DNA from: CAXBES01 sp963974915
GTDB lineage: Bacteria > Bacteroidota > Bacteroidia > Flavobacteriales > Flavobacteriaceae
Length of the DNA: 64,000 nucleotides
Assembly (NCBI GenBank): GCA_963974915.1
Contig: CAXBES010000004.1
Span: 62,001 to 126,000 of the forward strand
Direction: 5' to 3'
Shown here piece by piece: positions 7,611 through 15,079 of this stretch. The notes beneath the pieces were generated by a model. It saw only the letters and a program-made list of their open reading frames with translations, had not been told where the DNA came from and did not search any database. Positions within the stretch are counted from its first letter, which is position 1. Each line of letters starts with the position of its first letter. Position numbers and translations under genes: made by a program.

Positions 7611-7645
7611 ATGGCTTGTTTTTTAGCGTTTTGCAAGACATTTTG
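7607..7645. repeat. Inverted repeat between clpB and ytxJ
   Basis: CAAAATGGCTTG (7607-7618) and CAAGACATTTTG (7634-7645) are complementary at 11 of 12 positions with a 15-base spacer. It overlaps the candidate clpB -33 element. It could be a heat-shock operator or a hairpin; it matches neither CIRCE nor HAIR exactly. Confidence 0.55.
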
Positions 7646-7712
7646 ACCGAATTTCATTAAAATAATTATTTCTTCAGAAAAAATAGCAGGCCTTAAAAAG
7701 GTAATTAAAATG

Positions 7713-7720
7713 TAACTTTG
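7713..7720 (+). promoter_or_regulatory. Candidate -7 box of ytxJ
   Basis: TAACTTTG fits TAnnTTTG and lies 13 bp before the ytxJ ATG. No convincing TTTG is present 17-20 bp upstream. Confidence 0.5.
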
Positions 7721-7733
7721 TAAAAAAAAGAAT

Positions 7734-8126
7734 ATGAGTCTATTTGGATTATTTGGTTCTAAGAATTCTTCCGAAGAGAAAGAAAATAATGCTGTTCCAT
7801 GGAACCGATTGTTATCGCTAGAACAGTTAAATGAATTAGAAGAAGAATCGAAAACTCTTCCGGTTGCGATATTTAAACATTCTACTCGCTGTGGAATTAG
7901 CAGGATGGTGCTCAAGCAGTTTGAGAGCAGCTATAAGATCGAGCCAGATAAAATGAAACTGTATTACTTAGATCTATTGAATAATAGGGATGTTTCAGAT
8001 GAGGTAGGGTATAAATTTCAAGTGATACATCAAAGTCCGCAACTAATAGTGATTAAAAACGGAAATGCGGTTGCCCATGCCTCACACCATAGCATCAATT
8101 CCTTAGATTTACATCAATACGTATAA
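7734..8126 (+). CDS. ytxJ: Bacillithiol-system redox protein YtxJ
   Basis: 130 aa, thioredoxin-fold, cytoplasmic. The core PVAIFKHSTRCGISRMVLKQFE carries the single-cysteine CGIS site typical of YtxJ/BrxC-like monothiol proteins, followed by KMKLYYLDLLNNRDVSDEVGYKFQVIHQSPQLIVIKNG with the cis-Pro region (HQSPQ). Such proteins are thought to remove bacillithiol from mixed disulfides. The N-terminal 25 residues (MSLFGLFGSKNSSEEKEN) form a charged leader with no clear signal peptide. It is a single-gene unit, divergent from clpB, which suits a joint stress response, and ends at a strong terminator. Confidence 0.88.
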   Translation: MSLFGLFGSKNSSEEKENNAVPWNRLLSLEQLNELEEESKTLPVAIFKHSTRCGISRMVLKQFESSYKIEPDKMKLYYLDLLNNRDVSDEVGYKFQVIHQSPQLIVIKNGNAVAHASHHSINSLDLHQYV

Positions 8127-8128
8127 AA

Positions 8129-8159
8129 AAATATCTCCTCTATGAGGAGGAGATATTTT
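8129..8159. terminator. Bidirectional terminator between ytxJ and lipoprotein gene
   Basis: AAATATCTCCTC pairs with GAGGAGATATTT around a 6-base loop, with flanking A and T runs on both sides. It serves the convergent genes ending at 8126 and 8174. Confidence 0.88.
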
Positions 8160-8173
8160 AAGATTGCGTTGTA

Positions 8174-9355
8174 TTAAAAAGAATTATTCTTCAGAATATC
8201 TTTTAGACGATATTTAATGTCCTCGCCGGCATCCAGTACCATGGTGGCATTATTCGGAAATTGTACAAAACGATTTTGCAGTAGTTTCCCATCGTCACTA
8301 CTTAAAGCACGCTTATCACCACGATAGCTTGCGAAAGCATTTTCAAAAACAAATTCACTTGTTAACGGATGCTTGTCAATATCACGTCTATTAATTAGAT
8401 CGCGATAGATAACGTCACCACCAACAAAAACCGATTTAGATTGCAGGGTAATATATAGATTTCCACTAACGGTTTTATACGTATCGATCTTTATAGGGTT
8501 TCCATTTTCGTCTTTCACAATATTACCTTCCGCATCCAATTTGTATTCCCAGCCGTCTACAACCCGTTTTGTTCTACGTTCCTCTCTTTCAGAAATACGT
8601 TCCGGAGAAATGGCGATTTCCCTGAAATTGAGAACGATTCCGAAGTTATAGTCAATATTTTGCTGTCGCTCACTATGATATTCTGTCCAAAAGTCATCAA
8701 GTCCATAGGTATTGAAATCCAGAAGTTCATTTTCTAAGCTGTGCGGAATGATCTGCCCGCTTCTGTTATTGAGTGTCACAAAAACAAAATTGGTTCCGAA
8801 GAAATGAGCATCGTTCTTTAAGGCGTTCACATCCCGATAGTTTCGTTCCAATTCGTCAAGTTCACAATAAATATGATAGGCTGTACGGTAATCCTGAACG
8901 GTCTCCCTATTCATGTAAACTGCGGCCTCATTGTACAAATAATTTACGAGCGCTTGTTTAGAGGCTATAATTTCGTCGTTATAATCTTCAATTTTGAATA
9001 CTGCGTTTCTATTCAAAGAATTACTATACAGAGGAAGCAACGGACGAATAATATCCTGTTTGTATGCCAATTCCCTGTAAATTGAATAAATTTCTTTTGC
9101 ATTAGAGGGTTTGTTTTCTTTCTTCAGAAAGGTAAGCCGTCTGTTATCATCATCAACGGCTTTTTTAAATGCCTCTTCCAAAAGTAGGATGTGCGCGTCA
9201 TTTCGTTCAGAATTTTTATCCTTCTGAAGTTTTTTAACGGCAAGTTCTATCGCCTGATCGTAGTTTCCCTGAGCAAGAAACTTCTCATTCCTTTTAACAC
9301 TACTACAAGCAGTAAGCAAAAGGAAGAGTCCTAAGAATGTAGTTGTATTTCTCAT
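8174..9355 (-). CDS. Lipoprotein with TPR-like N-terminus, unknown function
   Basis: 393 aa with a lipoprotein signal (LGLFLLLTACSSVKR, Cys17). The first 190 residues after the anchor are helical, and FLAQGNYDQAIELAVKKLQKDKNSERNDAHILLLEEAFKKAV reads like one TPR pair, with another helical pair near YRTAYHIYCELDELERNYRDV. The C-terminal 200 residues are beta-rich (NFVFVTLNNRSGQIIP and repeated strands such as DTYKTVSGNLYITLQSKSVFVGGDVIYRDL). I recognise no named family; the layout suggests an outer-membrane-associated assembly or stress lipoprotein, which is inference. It lies downstream of fumarylacetoacetase on the same strand, 52 bp away. Confidence 0.8.
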   Translation of the reverse strand: MRNTTTFLGLFLLLTACSSVKRNEKFLAQGNYDQAIELAVKKLQKDKNSERNDAHILLLEEAFKKAVDDDNRRLTFLKKENKPSNAKEIYSIYRELAYKQDIIRPLLPLYSNSLNRNAVFKIEDYNDEIIASKQALVNYLYNEAAVYMNRETVQDYRTAYHIYCELDELERNYRDVNALKNDAHFFGTNFVFVTLNNRSGQIIPHSLENELLDFNTYGLDDFWTEYHSERQQNIDYNFGIVLNFREIAISPERISEREERRTKRVVDGWEYKLDAEGNIVKDENGNPIKIDTYKTVSGNLYITLQSKSVFVGGDVIYRDLINRRDIDKHPLTSEFVFENAFASYRGDKRALSSDDGKLLQNRFVQFPNNATMVLDAGEDIKYRLKDILKNNSF

Positions 9356-9407
9356 AACGCTATTGTTTGGTTACAATAACCAAATTGCAATAGTGATGCC
9401 AAAGCCG

Positions 9408-10685
9408 TTAAGGCCTTGCTGGTAGTATCTTCCCGGTACATTTTCCGAAGCCGATTCGCAAATTATCCTTTTCGCAATACGCACGCATAATTACTGTGTC
9501 ATAATCGTTAATAAATTTACGCTCGGTTCCGTCTTTTAACTTGATAGGGTTCTGACCTCTCCAGGTTAATTCGAGCATAGAACCATAAGAATCTTTAGTA
9601 GGACCCGAAATTGTTCCACTCCCCATCATATCTCCTGAAACCACATTACAACCATTTACGGTGTGATGCGCAAGTTGTTGTGCCATTGACCAATACATAT
9701 ATTTAAAGTTAGAATTGGCAACCACGGTTTCTTCACCTTTTTCAGGTTTTATTGCCGCCTGAAGTTTTATATCAAAATTCTTCTTTTTCCCTTGTTGTAA
9801 ATAGGGAAGAGGAGTTGGGTCTTGAACCGGGCCTTCTGTTCTAAATTGTTCGAGAGCATCCAGTGTGACGATCCAGGGTGAAATAGTTGAAGCAAAGTTC
9901 TTTCCTAGGAAAGGACCTAAGGGTACATATTCCCATGCCTGAATATCTCTTGCACTCCAGTCATTAAATAAAACCAATCCGAAGATATAATCTTCTGCTT
10001 CATCAACCGAAACTCGTTTTCCCAGATCATTAGTATCGGTAGTAATAAATGCCATTTCGAGTTCGAAGTCCAGCAATTTCGACGGACCAAACCCGGGAAT
10101 ACCGTCATCTCCAGGCTTAGTTTGACCAATGGGTCTGTGAATAGGAGTTCCCGATGGAATTATGGAAGAGCTTCTTCCGTGGTATCCTATTGGAATGCGT
10201 AACCAATTTGGCAATAATGCGTTTTCGGGATCCCTGAATAAAGAACCTACATTCGTCGCATGTTCCTTGCTGGCATAAAAATCTGTATAATCACCTACCT
10301 GAACCGGAAGTTGCATTTCAATTTCATCCATAGTGAAAAGAACTTGTTTCCTGTGTTCTTCATTATCTCGAAGATCAGGGTTGCTTTCCAGAAAAATATC
10401 GGAAATACGATTACGAACTAATCTCCAGGTCTTTTTTCCATCGCTGATAAAATCGTTTAAAGTGTCCTGTAAAAAGATATCATCTGTAAGATCAATACCC
10501 TTAAAGTAACCCAGTTGGTGTAATGCACCCAGATCTATAGCATAATCTCCTATGCGGGTTCCTATTGTAATGATATCGTCTCGTGTTAAAAACACACCGA
10601 AAGGAATATTCTGTATGGGGAAATCGGTGTTTGGTTTTGTATCTAACCAGGTTTTTCTGCTAGGGTCGTTTGCGGTAAGCGGCAT
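9408..10685 (-). CDS. fahA: Fumarylacetoacetase
   Basis: Last enzyme of tyrosine and homogentisate catabolism; hydrolyses fumarylacetoacetate to fumarate and acetoacetate in the cytoplasm. The 425-aa length is full. The N-terminal SH3-like domain (1-120) precedes the FAH domain, with LLPNWLRIPIGYHGRSSSI, the metal-binding LDFELEMAFITT, LVLFNDWSARDIQAWEYVPLGPFLGKNFASTISPW, and CNVVSGDMMGSGTISGPT, all highly conserved. No other tyrosine-degradation gene is adjacent. It is divergent from glyA, and candidate -7 boxes lie between the two. Confidence 0.96.
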   Translation of the reverse strand: MPLTANDPSRKTWLDTKPNTDFPIQNIPFGVFLTRDDIITIGTRIGDYAIDLGALHQLGYFKGIDLTDDIFLQDTLNDFISDGKKTWRLVRNRISDIFLESNPDLRDNEEHRKQVLFTMDEIEMQLPVQVGDYTDFYASKEHATNVGSLFRDPENALLPNWLRIPIGYHGRSSSIIPSGTPIHRPIGQTKPGDDGIPGFGPSKLLDFELEMAFITTDTNDLGKRVSVDEAEDYIFGLVLFNDWSARDIQAWEYVPLGPFLGKNFASTISPWIVTLDALEQFRTEGPVQDPTPLPYLQQGKKKNFDIKLQAAIKPEKGEETVVANSNFKYMYWSMAQQLAHHTVNGCNVVSGDMMGSGTISGPTKDSYGSMLELTWRGQNPIKLKDGTERKFINDYDTVIMRAYCEKDNLRIGFGKCTGKILPARP

Positions 10686-10716
10686 ATTGCAATTTTTATG
10701 TTAGTAAAATCTATAT

Positions 10717-10724
10717 CAAATATA
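10717..10724 (-). promoter_or_regulatory. Candidate -7 box of fahA
   Basis: TATATTTG on the minus strand matches TAnnTTTG and lies 31 bp before the fahA ATG. No clear -33 TTTG is seen. Confidence 0.45.
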
Positions 10725-10756
10725 TAATTTCTAGAATAGTAACCGAATGGTTTTAC

Positions 10757-10764
10757 TATTTTTG
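10757..10764 (+). promoter_or_regulatory. Candidate -7 box of glyA
   Basis: TATTTTTG matches TAnnTTTG and lies 24 bp before the ATG at 10789, supporting that start over the upstream ATG at 10747. Confidence 0.5.
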
Positions 10765-10788
10765 ACATTATTTAACTTTTATTCAAAA

Positions 10789-12066
10789 ATGATAGCACGC
10801 GACGAACAGATATTTGAGCTTATTGAAGCAGAAAAACAACGCCAGTTAAACGGATTGGAGCTAATTGCTTCCGAAAACTTTGTTAGTGACCAGGTAATGG
10901 AAGCTGCCGGATCGGTACTTACCAATAAATATGCAGAAGGATATCCGGGAAAACGCTATTACGGAGGATGCGAAGTTGTTGATGAAGTAGAACAAATCGC
11001 AATAGACAGAGCCAAAACACTTTTTGGTGCCGAGTATGCAAATGTACAACCACACAGTGGATCACAGGCAAATACAGCCGTTTTTGCGGCATGCTTAAAG
11101 CCGGGAGATAAGTTTCTGGGATTTGATCTTTCACATGGCGGACACCTAACGCACGGGTCGCCCGTTAATTTCTCCGGAAAATTATACGAGCCTGTTTTCT
11201 ACGGAGTAGAAGAAACTACCGGAATGTTAGATTACGATAAAATTGAAGAAATTGCGGTTCGGGAAAAGCCAAAAATGATTATTGCGGGTGCTTCTGCCTA
11301 TTCGAGAGAAATAGATTATAAGCGTTTTCGTGAGATAGCCGATAAAGTTGATGCGATATTAATGGCAGATATTGCCCATCCGGCAGGATTAATAGCAAAA
11401 GGGATCATTAGTGATCCGGTTCCTCATTGTCATGTAATAACAACAACAACGCATAAAACACTTCGAGGGCCCAGAGGAGGAATGATCTTAATGGGGAAAG
11501 ATTTTGATAACCCTTTTGGTCTAAAACTGAAGAATGGAAACCTGCGCAAAATGTCTTCTCTCCTCGATAGTGGAATTTTTCCGGGTAATCAGGGAGGACC
11601 TTTAGAGCATATCATTGCTGCTAAAGCGATAGCCTTTGGTGAAGCGCTAACCGATGAGTTTTTACATTATATGGTGCAGGTTAAGAAGAATGCTTCGGTT
11701 ATGGCAGAAGCATTTGTGGATAAAGGATATCATATTATTTCCGGAGGAACTGATAATCATATGATGTTGATAGATCTTCGAAATAAAAACATTACAGGGA
11801 AACAAGCCGAAGAAGCCCTGGGCAAGGCAGAGATAACTGTAAATAAGAATATGGTTCCCTTTGATGATAAGTCGCCATTTGTAACTAGTGGAATAAGAAT
11901 TGGAACAGCCGCGATCACAACGCGTGGTCTTGTTGAAACAGATATGCAGCAAATTGTAGATCTTATCGATGAGGTGATCTCTAATTTTGAAGACGATAAA
12001 GTATTAGAATCGGTTTCCCAAAAGGTTCACATGATGATGTCCGGGAGACCATTATTTAAACTATAA
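10789..12066 (+). CDS. glyA: Serine hydroxymethyltransferase
   Basis: PLP enzyme that interconverts serine and glycine while loading one carbon onto tetrahydrofolate. 425 aa. The start at 10789 (MIARDEQIFELIEAEKQRQ) matches the family; the 14-residue extension to 10747 would run over the promoter box. Key blocks: NGLELIASENFVS, KYAEGYPGKRYYGGCE, NVQPHSGSQAN, DIAHPAGLIAKG, and the PLP-lysine site VITTTTHKTLRGPRGGM. The C-terminal GTAAITTRG block is present. It is a single-gene unit with its own promoter and terminator. Confidence 0.98.
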   Translation: MIARDEQIFELIEAEKQRQLNGLELIASENFVSDQVMEAAGSVLTNKYAEGYPGKRYYGGCEVVDEVEQIAIDRAKTLFGAEYANVQPHSGSQANTAVFAACLKPGDKFLGFDLSHGGHLTHGSPVNFSGKLYEPVFYGVEETTGMLDYDKIEEIAVREKPKMIIAGASAYSREIDYKRFREIADKVDAILMADIAHPAGLIAKGIISDPVPHCHVITTTTHKTLRGPRGGMILMGKDFDNPFGLKLKNGNLRKMSSLLDSGIFPGNQGGPLEHIIAAKAIAFGEALTDEFLHYMVQVKKNASVMAEAFVDKGYHIISGGTDNHMMLIDLRNKNITGKQAEEALGKAEITVNKNMVPFDDKSPFVTSGIRIGTAAITTRGLVETDMQQIVDLIDEVISNFEDDKVLESVSQKVHMMMSGRPLFKL

Positions 12067-12072
12067 CTTCAG

Positions 12073-12132
12073 AAAAATCAGCATTTTTACTGAAAATTTG
12101 TAAGAATATTTGTACAGATATGCTGGTTTTTT
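12073..12132 (+). terminator. Probable glyA terminator with long loop
   Basis: AAAAATCAGCAT (12073-12084) pairs with ATGCTGGTTTTT (12120-12131) through 12 bp with one T-G wobble, and a T-run closes the 3' side. The 35-base loop is unusually long but may fold further. Confidence 0.6.
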
Positions 12133-12186
12133 AAGAAAACGTGTATATTTAAAAAATCGTTCTTGATTCTGTGAGGGAATTACCAA

Positions 12187-12282
12187 ATGAAACTTATGGC
12201 AAGGACGGGCTTTTTTAACTCCTCATTGAATACACTAATTCACACCATAAACCCTTTAAAGATCTTCAGCTTAAAAAACTGA
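12187..12282 (+). CDS. Possible 31-aa small protein or leader peptide
   Basis: An ATG at 12187 opens MKLMARTGFFNSSLNTLIHT and continues to a TGA at 12280-12282. GAGGG lies 12 bp upstream, one of the few SD-like stretches in the window. The last codons lie inside the terminator stem at 12262-12286. The gap after the glyA terminator is otherwise unexplained, so this may be a short independent transcript encoding a peptide or a small RNA. No family is recognised and a chance frame is possible. Confidence 0.35.
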   Translation: MKLMARTGFFNSSLNTLIHTINPLKIFSLKN

Positions 12283-12292
12283 AGATTTTTTT
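12262..12292 (+). terminator. Intrinsic terminator before GNAT gene
   Basis: ATCTTCAG (12262-12269) pairs with CTGAAGAT (12279-12286), followed by six more T. It ends immediately before the ATG at 12293, so it closes a transcript lying between glyA and the acetyltransferase gene. Confidence 0.8.
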
Positions 12293-12814
12293 ATGTCTCA
12301 CAATTTGAAACCAATGATCATAGAAACGGAACGATTAATTCTTAGGGAAATGACCCTGGATGATGCAGCGTTTCTTTATAAACTGATGAACTCAGAGAAT
12401 TGGCTTAAATATATTGGGGATAGAGGTATAAACAGCGTCGAAGCAGCACGCGCATATATGTTGAAATCGTATTTGGGAAGCTATCAAATGAATGGCTTTG
12501 GGGCTTATATGATGGTTAGAAAGACAGATGGTGAACTTATTGGCAACTGCGGCTTATATAAAAGGGAAAAATTAAAACATCCAGATATAGGTTTTGCAAT
12601 GTTACCCGAATTTTACAAAATGGGATACGGCTATGAAGCAGCGATGGGGGTATTAAAATACGCAAAAGAGAATTTAAATATAGATACCGTACTAGCTATT
12701 ACCGACAAAGAAAATCGCAGTTCAATTGGCTTGCTTAATAAAATAGGTCTGAACCAGAAAGATGTAATTAAACTCGATAAGGCAGGACCAGATCTTCTAC
12801 TATTTTCAAATTAA
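12293..12814 (+). CDS. GNAT family N-acetyltransferase (RimJ/RimL-like)
   Basis: 173 aa. Residues 8-26 (MIIETERLILREMTLDDAA) and 62-160 show the Acetyltransf_3 pattern: VRKTDGELIGNCGLYKREKLKHPDIGFAMLPEFYKMGYGYEAAMGVLKYAKENLNIDTVLAITDKENRSSIGLLNKIGL. The MGYGYEA loop is the acetyl-CoA pyrophosphate site. It would acetylate a protein N-terminus or a small amine; the substrate is unknown. The alternative start at 12314 (MIIETERL) is equally likely, because a terminator ends just before 12293 and the extra seven residues are not family-typical. Confidence 0.88.
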   Translation: MSHNLKPMIIETERLILREMTLDDAAFLYKLMNSENWLKYIGDRGINSVEAARAYMLKSYLGSYQMNGFGAYMMVRKTDGELIGNCGLYKREKLKHPDIGFAMLPEFYKMGYGYEAAMGVLKYAKENLNIDTVLAITDKENRSSIGLLNKIGLNQKDVIKLDKAGPDLLLFSN

Positions 12815-13023
12815 TTGAACAGATTAGCTATACCTTTAAACAGAATCTGACGAATATCGATTTTATTTACCGAACAACGAATTTAAATTTTTGTTAACAA
12901 AATTTTAGTACTTTAGCGAAGTACATTTCCTACAAATAGTGCTTTGAATTCTTTAAGAGAGTATTTTTTGAGATTCCATAAGTGCGTAAAAATATCCTAT
13001 ATCCCCTTTATTGAAAAGAAGAT

Positions 13024-13040
13024 AACTGCAATTTGCAGTT
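13024..13040. promoter_or_regulatory. 17-bp palindrome upstream of cytochrome c peroxidase
   Basis: AACTGCAATTTGCAGTT is a perfect palindrome around a central T, 27 bp before the ATG at 13068. It could be a regulator-binding site or an mRNA hairpin. Confidence 0.45.
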
Positions 13041-13067
13041 GAAACTGTTGATCTTAAAAATAATATT

Positions 13068-14411
13068 ATGAAGAAATTAGTATTGTTAATCGGTTTGGTG
13101 TCAGTGTTGTTCACATCGTGTAAAAGTGATGATGAATATGTCGCTGTTGTATCAGAATTAGATGGTGAACTCCTCAGTTTATTAACGACACGTTCAGATG
13201 GAGAAGGAGTCGATTTCTTTATCCTTCCTAATGAAACAGATTATGCGAAGATTCCGCAGGATCCATTAAATCCTATTACCGCCGAAAAGGTAGAATTGGG
13301 TAAGATGCTCGTGCATGAAACTGCCACGGGAGGTAATCCAAAAATGGAGATCAACAAATATATGTATGCCTGTGCAAGCTGTCATCCGGTGACCGGAGGA
13401 TTTTATTCTAAGATTAGACAGGGAATTAGTGAAGGTGGTGTTGGTTTTGGCGTAGCAGGAGAAGGTAGAGTGATTATGCCCGGTAATATGATGCCGCGTG
13501 ATTCTGTAGATGCATTACCTGTGAAGGTACCAACTTTACTTAATGTTGCGTATCAGGAAGTAGCCCTTTGGAATGGATCATTGGGTGGAGCAGGAATTAA
13601 CGAGCCATTTGTAAATCAGAATGCCGGATCTATCCCTCAAAATTTATTGGGATTTCAAGGGCTTGAAGTACAGGGAATGGCGGGACAAATAGAACACCGA
13701 CTTAAAATAGACGAAGAATTTGCTGAAATGTTTGGATATAAGCCAATGTTCGACGCTGCATTCCCGGATGTTCCGGTTAGTGAAAGATATTCGAGTATAA
13801 ACGGTGCTTTGGCAATTGCATCTTTTAATAGAACAGTACTTGCCAATCAGTCGCCATGGCAGGAATATCTTAGAGGTAACTTTGATGCATTGAGTGAACA
13901 ACAAAAACAAGGTGCAAAAGTGTTTTTTGATCAAGGTATGTGTTATCAATGTCATACCGGTCCGGCTCTAAAATCTATGGAATTTTATGCCTTCGGAATG
14001 GGTGATCTTGTTAGTGTATTCACAGGGGATAGCTTCCTGGGAGACCCTAACAAAGGACGAGGAGGTTTTACAGGTAGAGTGGAAGATCTTTACAAATTTA
14101 AGGTTCCAACCCTTTATAACTTGAAGGATACTCCTTTCTATGGTCATGGAAGTACTTTAACGTCGATTAGAGAAGTGGTAGAGTATAAGAATAACGGAGT
14201 AAAGGAAAATCCAAATGTTCCGGATTCTAATCTGGCAGATCAATTTGGGGCTACAAATTTAACTTCCGAAGAGATTACACAACTTGTTGATTTTATCGAG
14301 AACGGATTGTACGATCCTAACTTAAGACGATATGTTCCGGAGTCTGTATTATCAGGTAACTGTATTCCAAATAATGATCCGCAATCACGAATAGACCTAG
14401 GCTGCGATTAA
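13068..14411 (+). CDS. Di-haem cytochrome c peroxidase (MauG/CcpA family) lipoprotein
   Basis: 447 aa, anchored by a lipoprotein signal (LIGLVSVLFTSC, Cys18), acting outside the cytoplasm. Two c-type haem motifs are visible: CASCH at 102-106 and CYQCH at 292-296. This spacing is normal for the bacterial di-haem peroxidase family, which reduces H2O2 with electrons from small cytochromes. Supporting blocks include PVKVPTLLNVAYQEVALWNGS, QIEHRLKIDEEFAEMFGY and KFKVPTLYNLKDTPFYGHGS. The C-terminus NCIPNNDPQSRIDLGCD adds a possible disulfide. A true peroxidase and a MauG-like oxidase cannot be told apart here. It appears monocistronic. Confidence 0.93.
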   Translation: MKKLVLLIGLVSVLFTSCKSDDEYVAVVSELDGELLSLLTTRSDGEGVDFFILPNETDYAKIPQDPLNPITAEKVELGKMLVHETATGGNPKMEINKYMYACASCHPVTGGFYSKIRQGISEGGVGFGVAGEGRVIMPGNMMPRDSVDALPVKVPTLLNVAYQEVALWNGSLGGAGINEPFVNQNAGSIPQNLLGFQGLEVQGMAGQIEHRLKIDEEFAEMFGYKPMFDAAFPDVPVSERYSSINGALAIASFNRTVLANQSPWQEYLRGNFDALSEQQKQGAKVFFDQGMCYQCHTGPALKSMEFYAFGMGDLVSVFTGDSFLGDPNKGRGGFTGRVEDLYKFKVPTLYNLKDTPFYGHGSTLTSIREVVEYKNNGVKENPNVPDSNLADQFGATNLTSEEITQLVDFIENGLYDPNLRRYVPESVLSGNCIPNNDPQSRIDLGCD

Positions 14412-14531
14412 TTAAAAGCTTCGGTTCTTAGTTTGTATAAAGACGCTTCAGATAAGTAAGAATTAATAATTCTTGTGTTTTATTCTGAAAACGGTCCTTG
14501 GATTTTGGGTATCTTTATTCAAAAGTTGAAG

Positions 14532-15068
14532 ATGAAATCGTCCAAATTATTCCTGTACTTCGCAACATTGTTCTGTGTTGCTTCCATCACATTAAACTCC
14601 TGTAATTCTGTTTCCGAAGAAAAAAAAGCGACATCAATAATCGAGGAACAGAAGGATAAATCCAAATTAAACGACGAGCTTAAATTTACGCAAACGCTAC
14701 AAAACCATTTGGATGCGGTTTCGAATAAAGATCTAAAATCTCTCCAAAGCACGTTGTCTCCCGATGGAGCTATGATTTTAATCTTACCGGGCTCTGAAAC
14801 GACAACTACCGTTACCGAGTTTATGGATTATCACAAGGAGTGGTTTGCGGTTCCCGATTGGACGTTCGAAACAGAAATCCTTTATACAGACATAGGTGAC
14901 CATTTTGGGATGGCAATAACCGAAATTGTATATCGCGAACCCAATAGAGACGGCGTGCCGTATTTTAACCGCATGACCGTTAGCTACGATCTAAAAAAGA
15001 TAGATGGTAACTGGTATATAGTTAAAGACCATGCAAGTTCGATAGAAAAATCTACCGACACTAAGTAA
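14532..15068 (+). CDS. SnoaL/NTF2-like lipoprotein
   Basis: 178 aa. The start at 14532 gives a lipoprotein signal (SKLFLYFATLFCVASITLNSC, Cys23); the upstream ATG at 14475 does not. After a lysine/glutamate-rich linker, residues 55-175 show the NTF2-like cone fold: QTLQNHLDAVSNKDLKSLQSTLSPDGAMILILPGS, a central helix with WFAVPDWTFETEILYTDIGDHFGMAITEIVY, then FNRMTVSYDLKKIDGNWYIVKDHASS. This fold hosts both enzymes and binding proteins; no catalytic set is obvious. It is convergent with the gene at 15080, only 11 bp between stops. Confidence 0.82.
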   Translation: MKSSKLFLYFATLFCVASITLNSCNSVSEEKKATSIIEEQKDKSKLNDELKFTQTLQNHLDAVSNKDLKSLQSTLSPDGAMILILPGSETTTTVTEFMDYHKEWFAVPDWTFETEILYTDIGDHFGMAITEIVYREPNRDGVPYFNRMTVSYDLKKIDGNWYIVKDHASSIEKSTDTK

Positions 15069-15079
15069 GATCGAAATAA

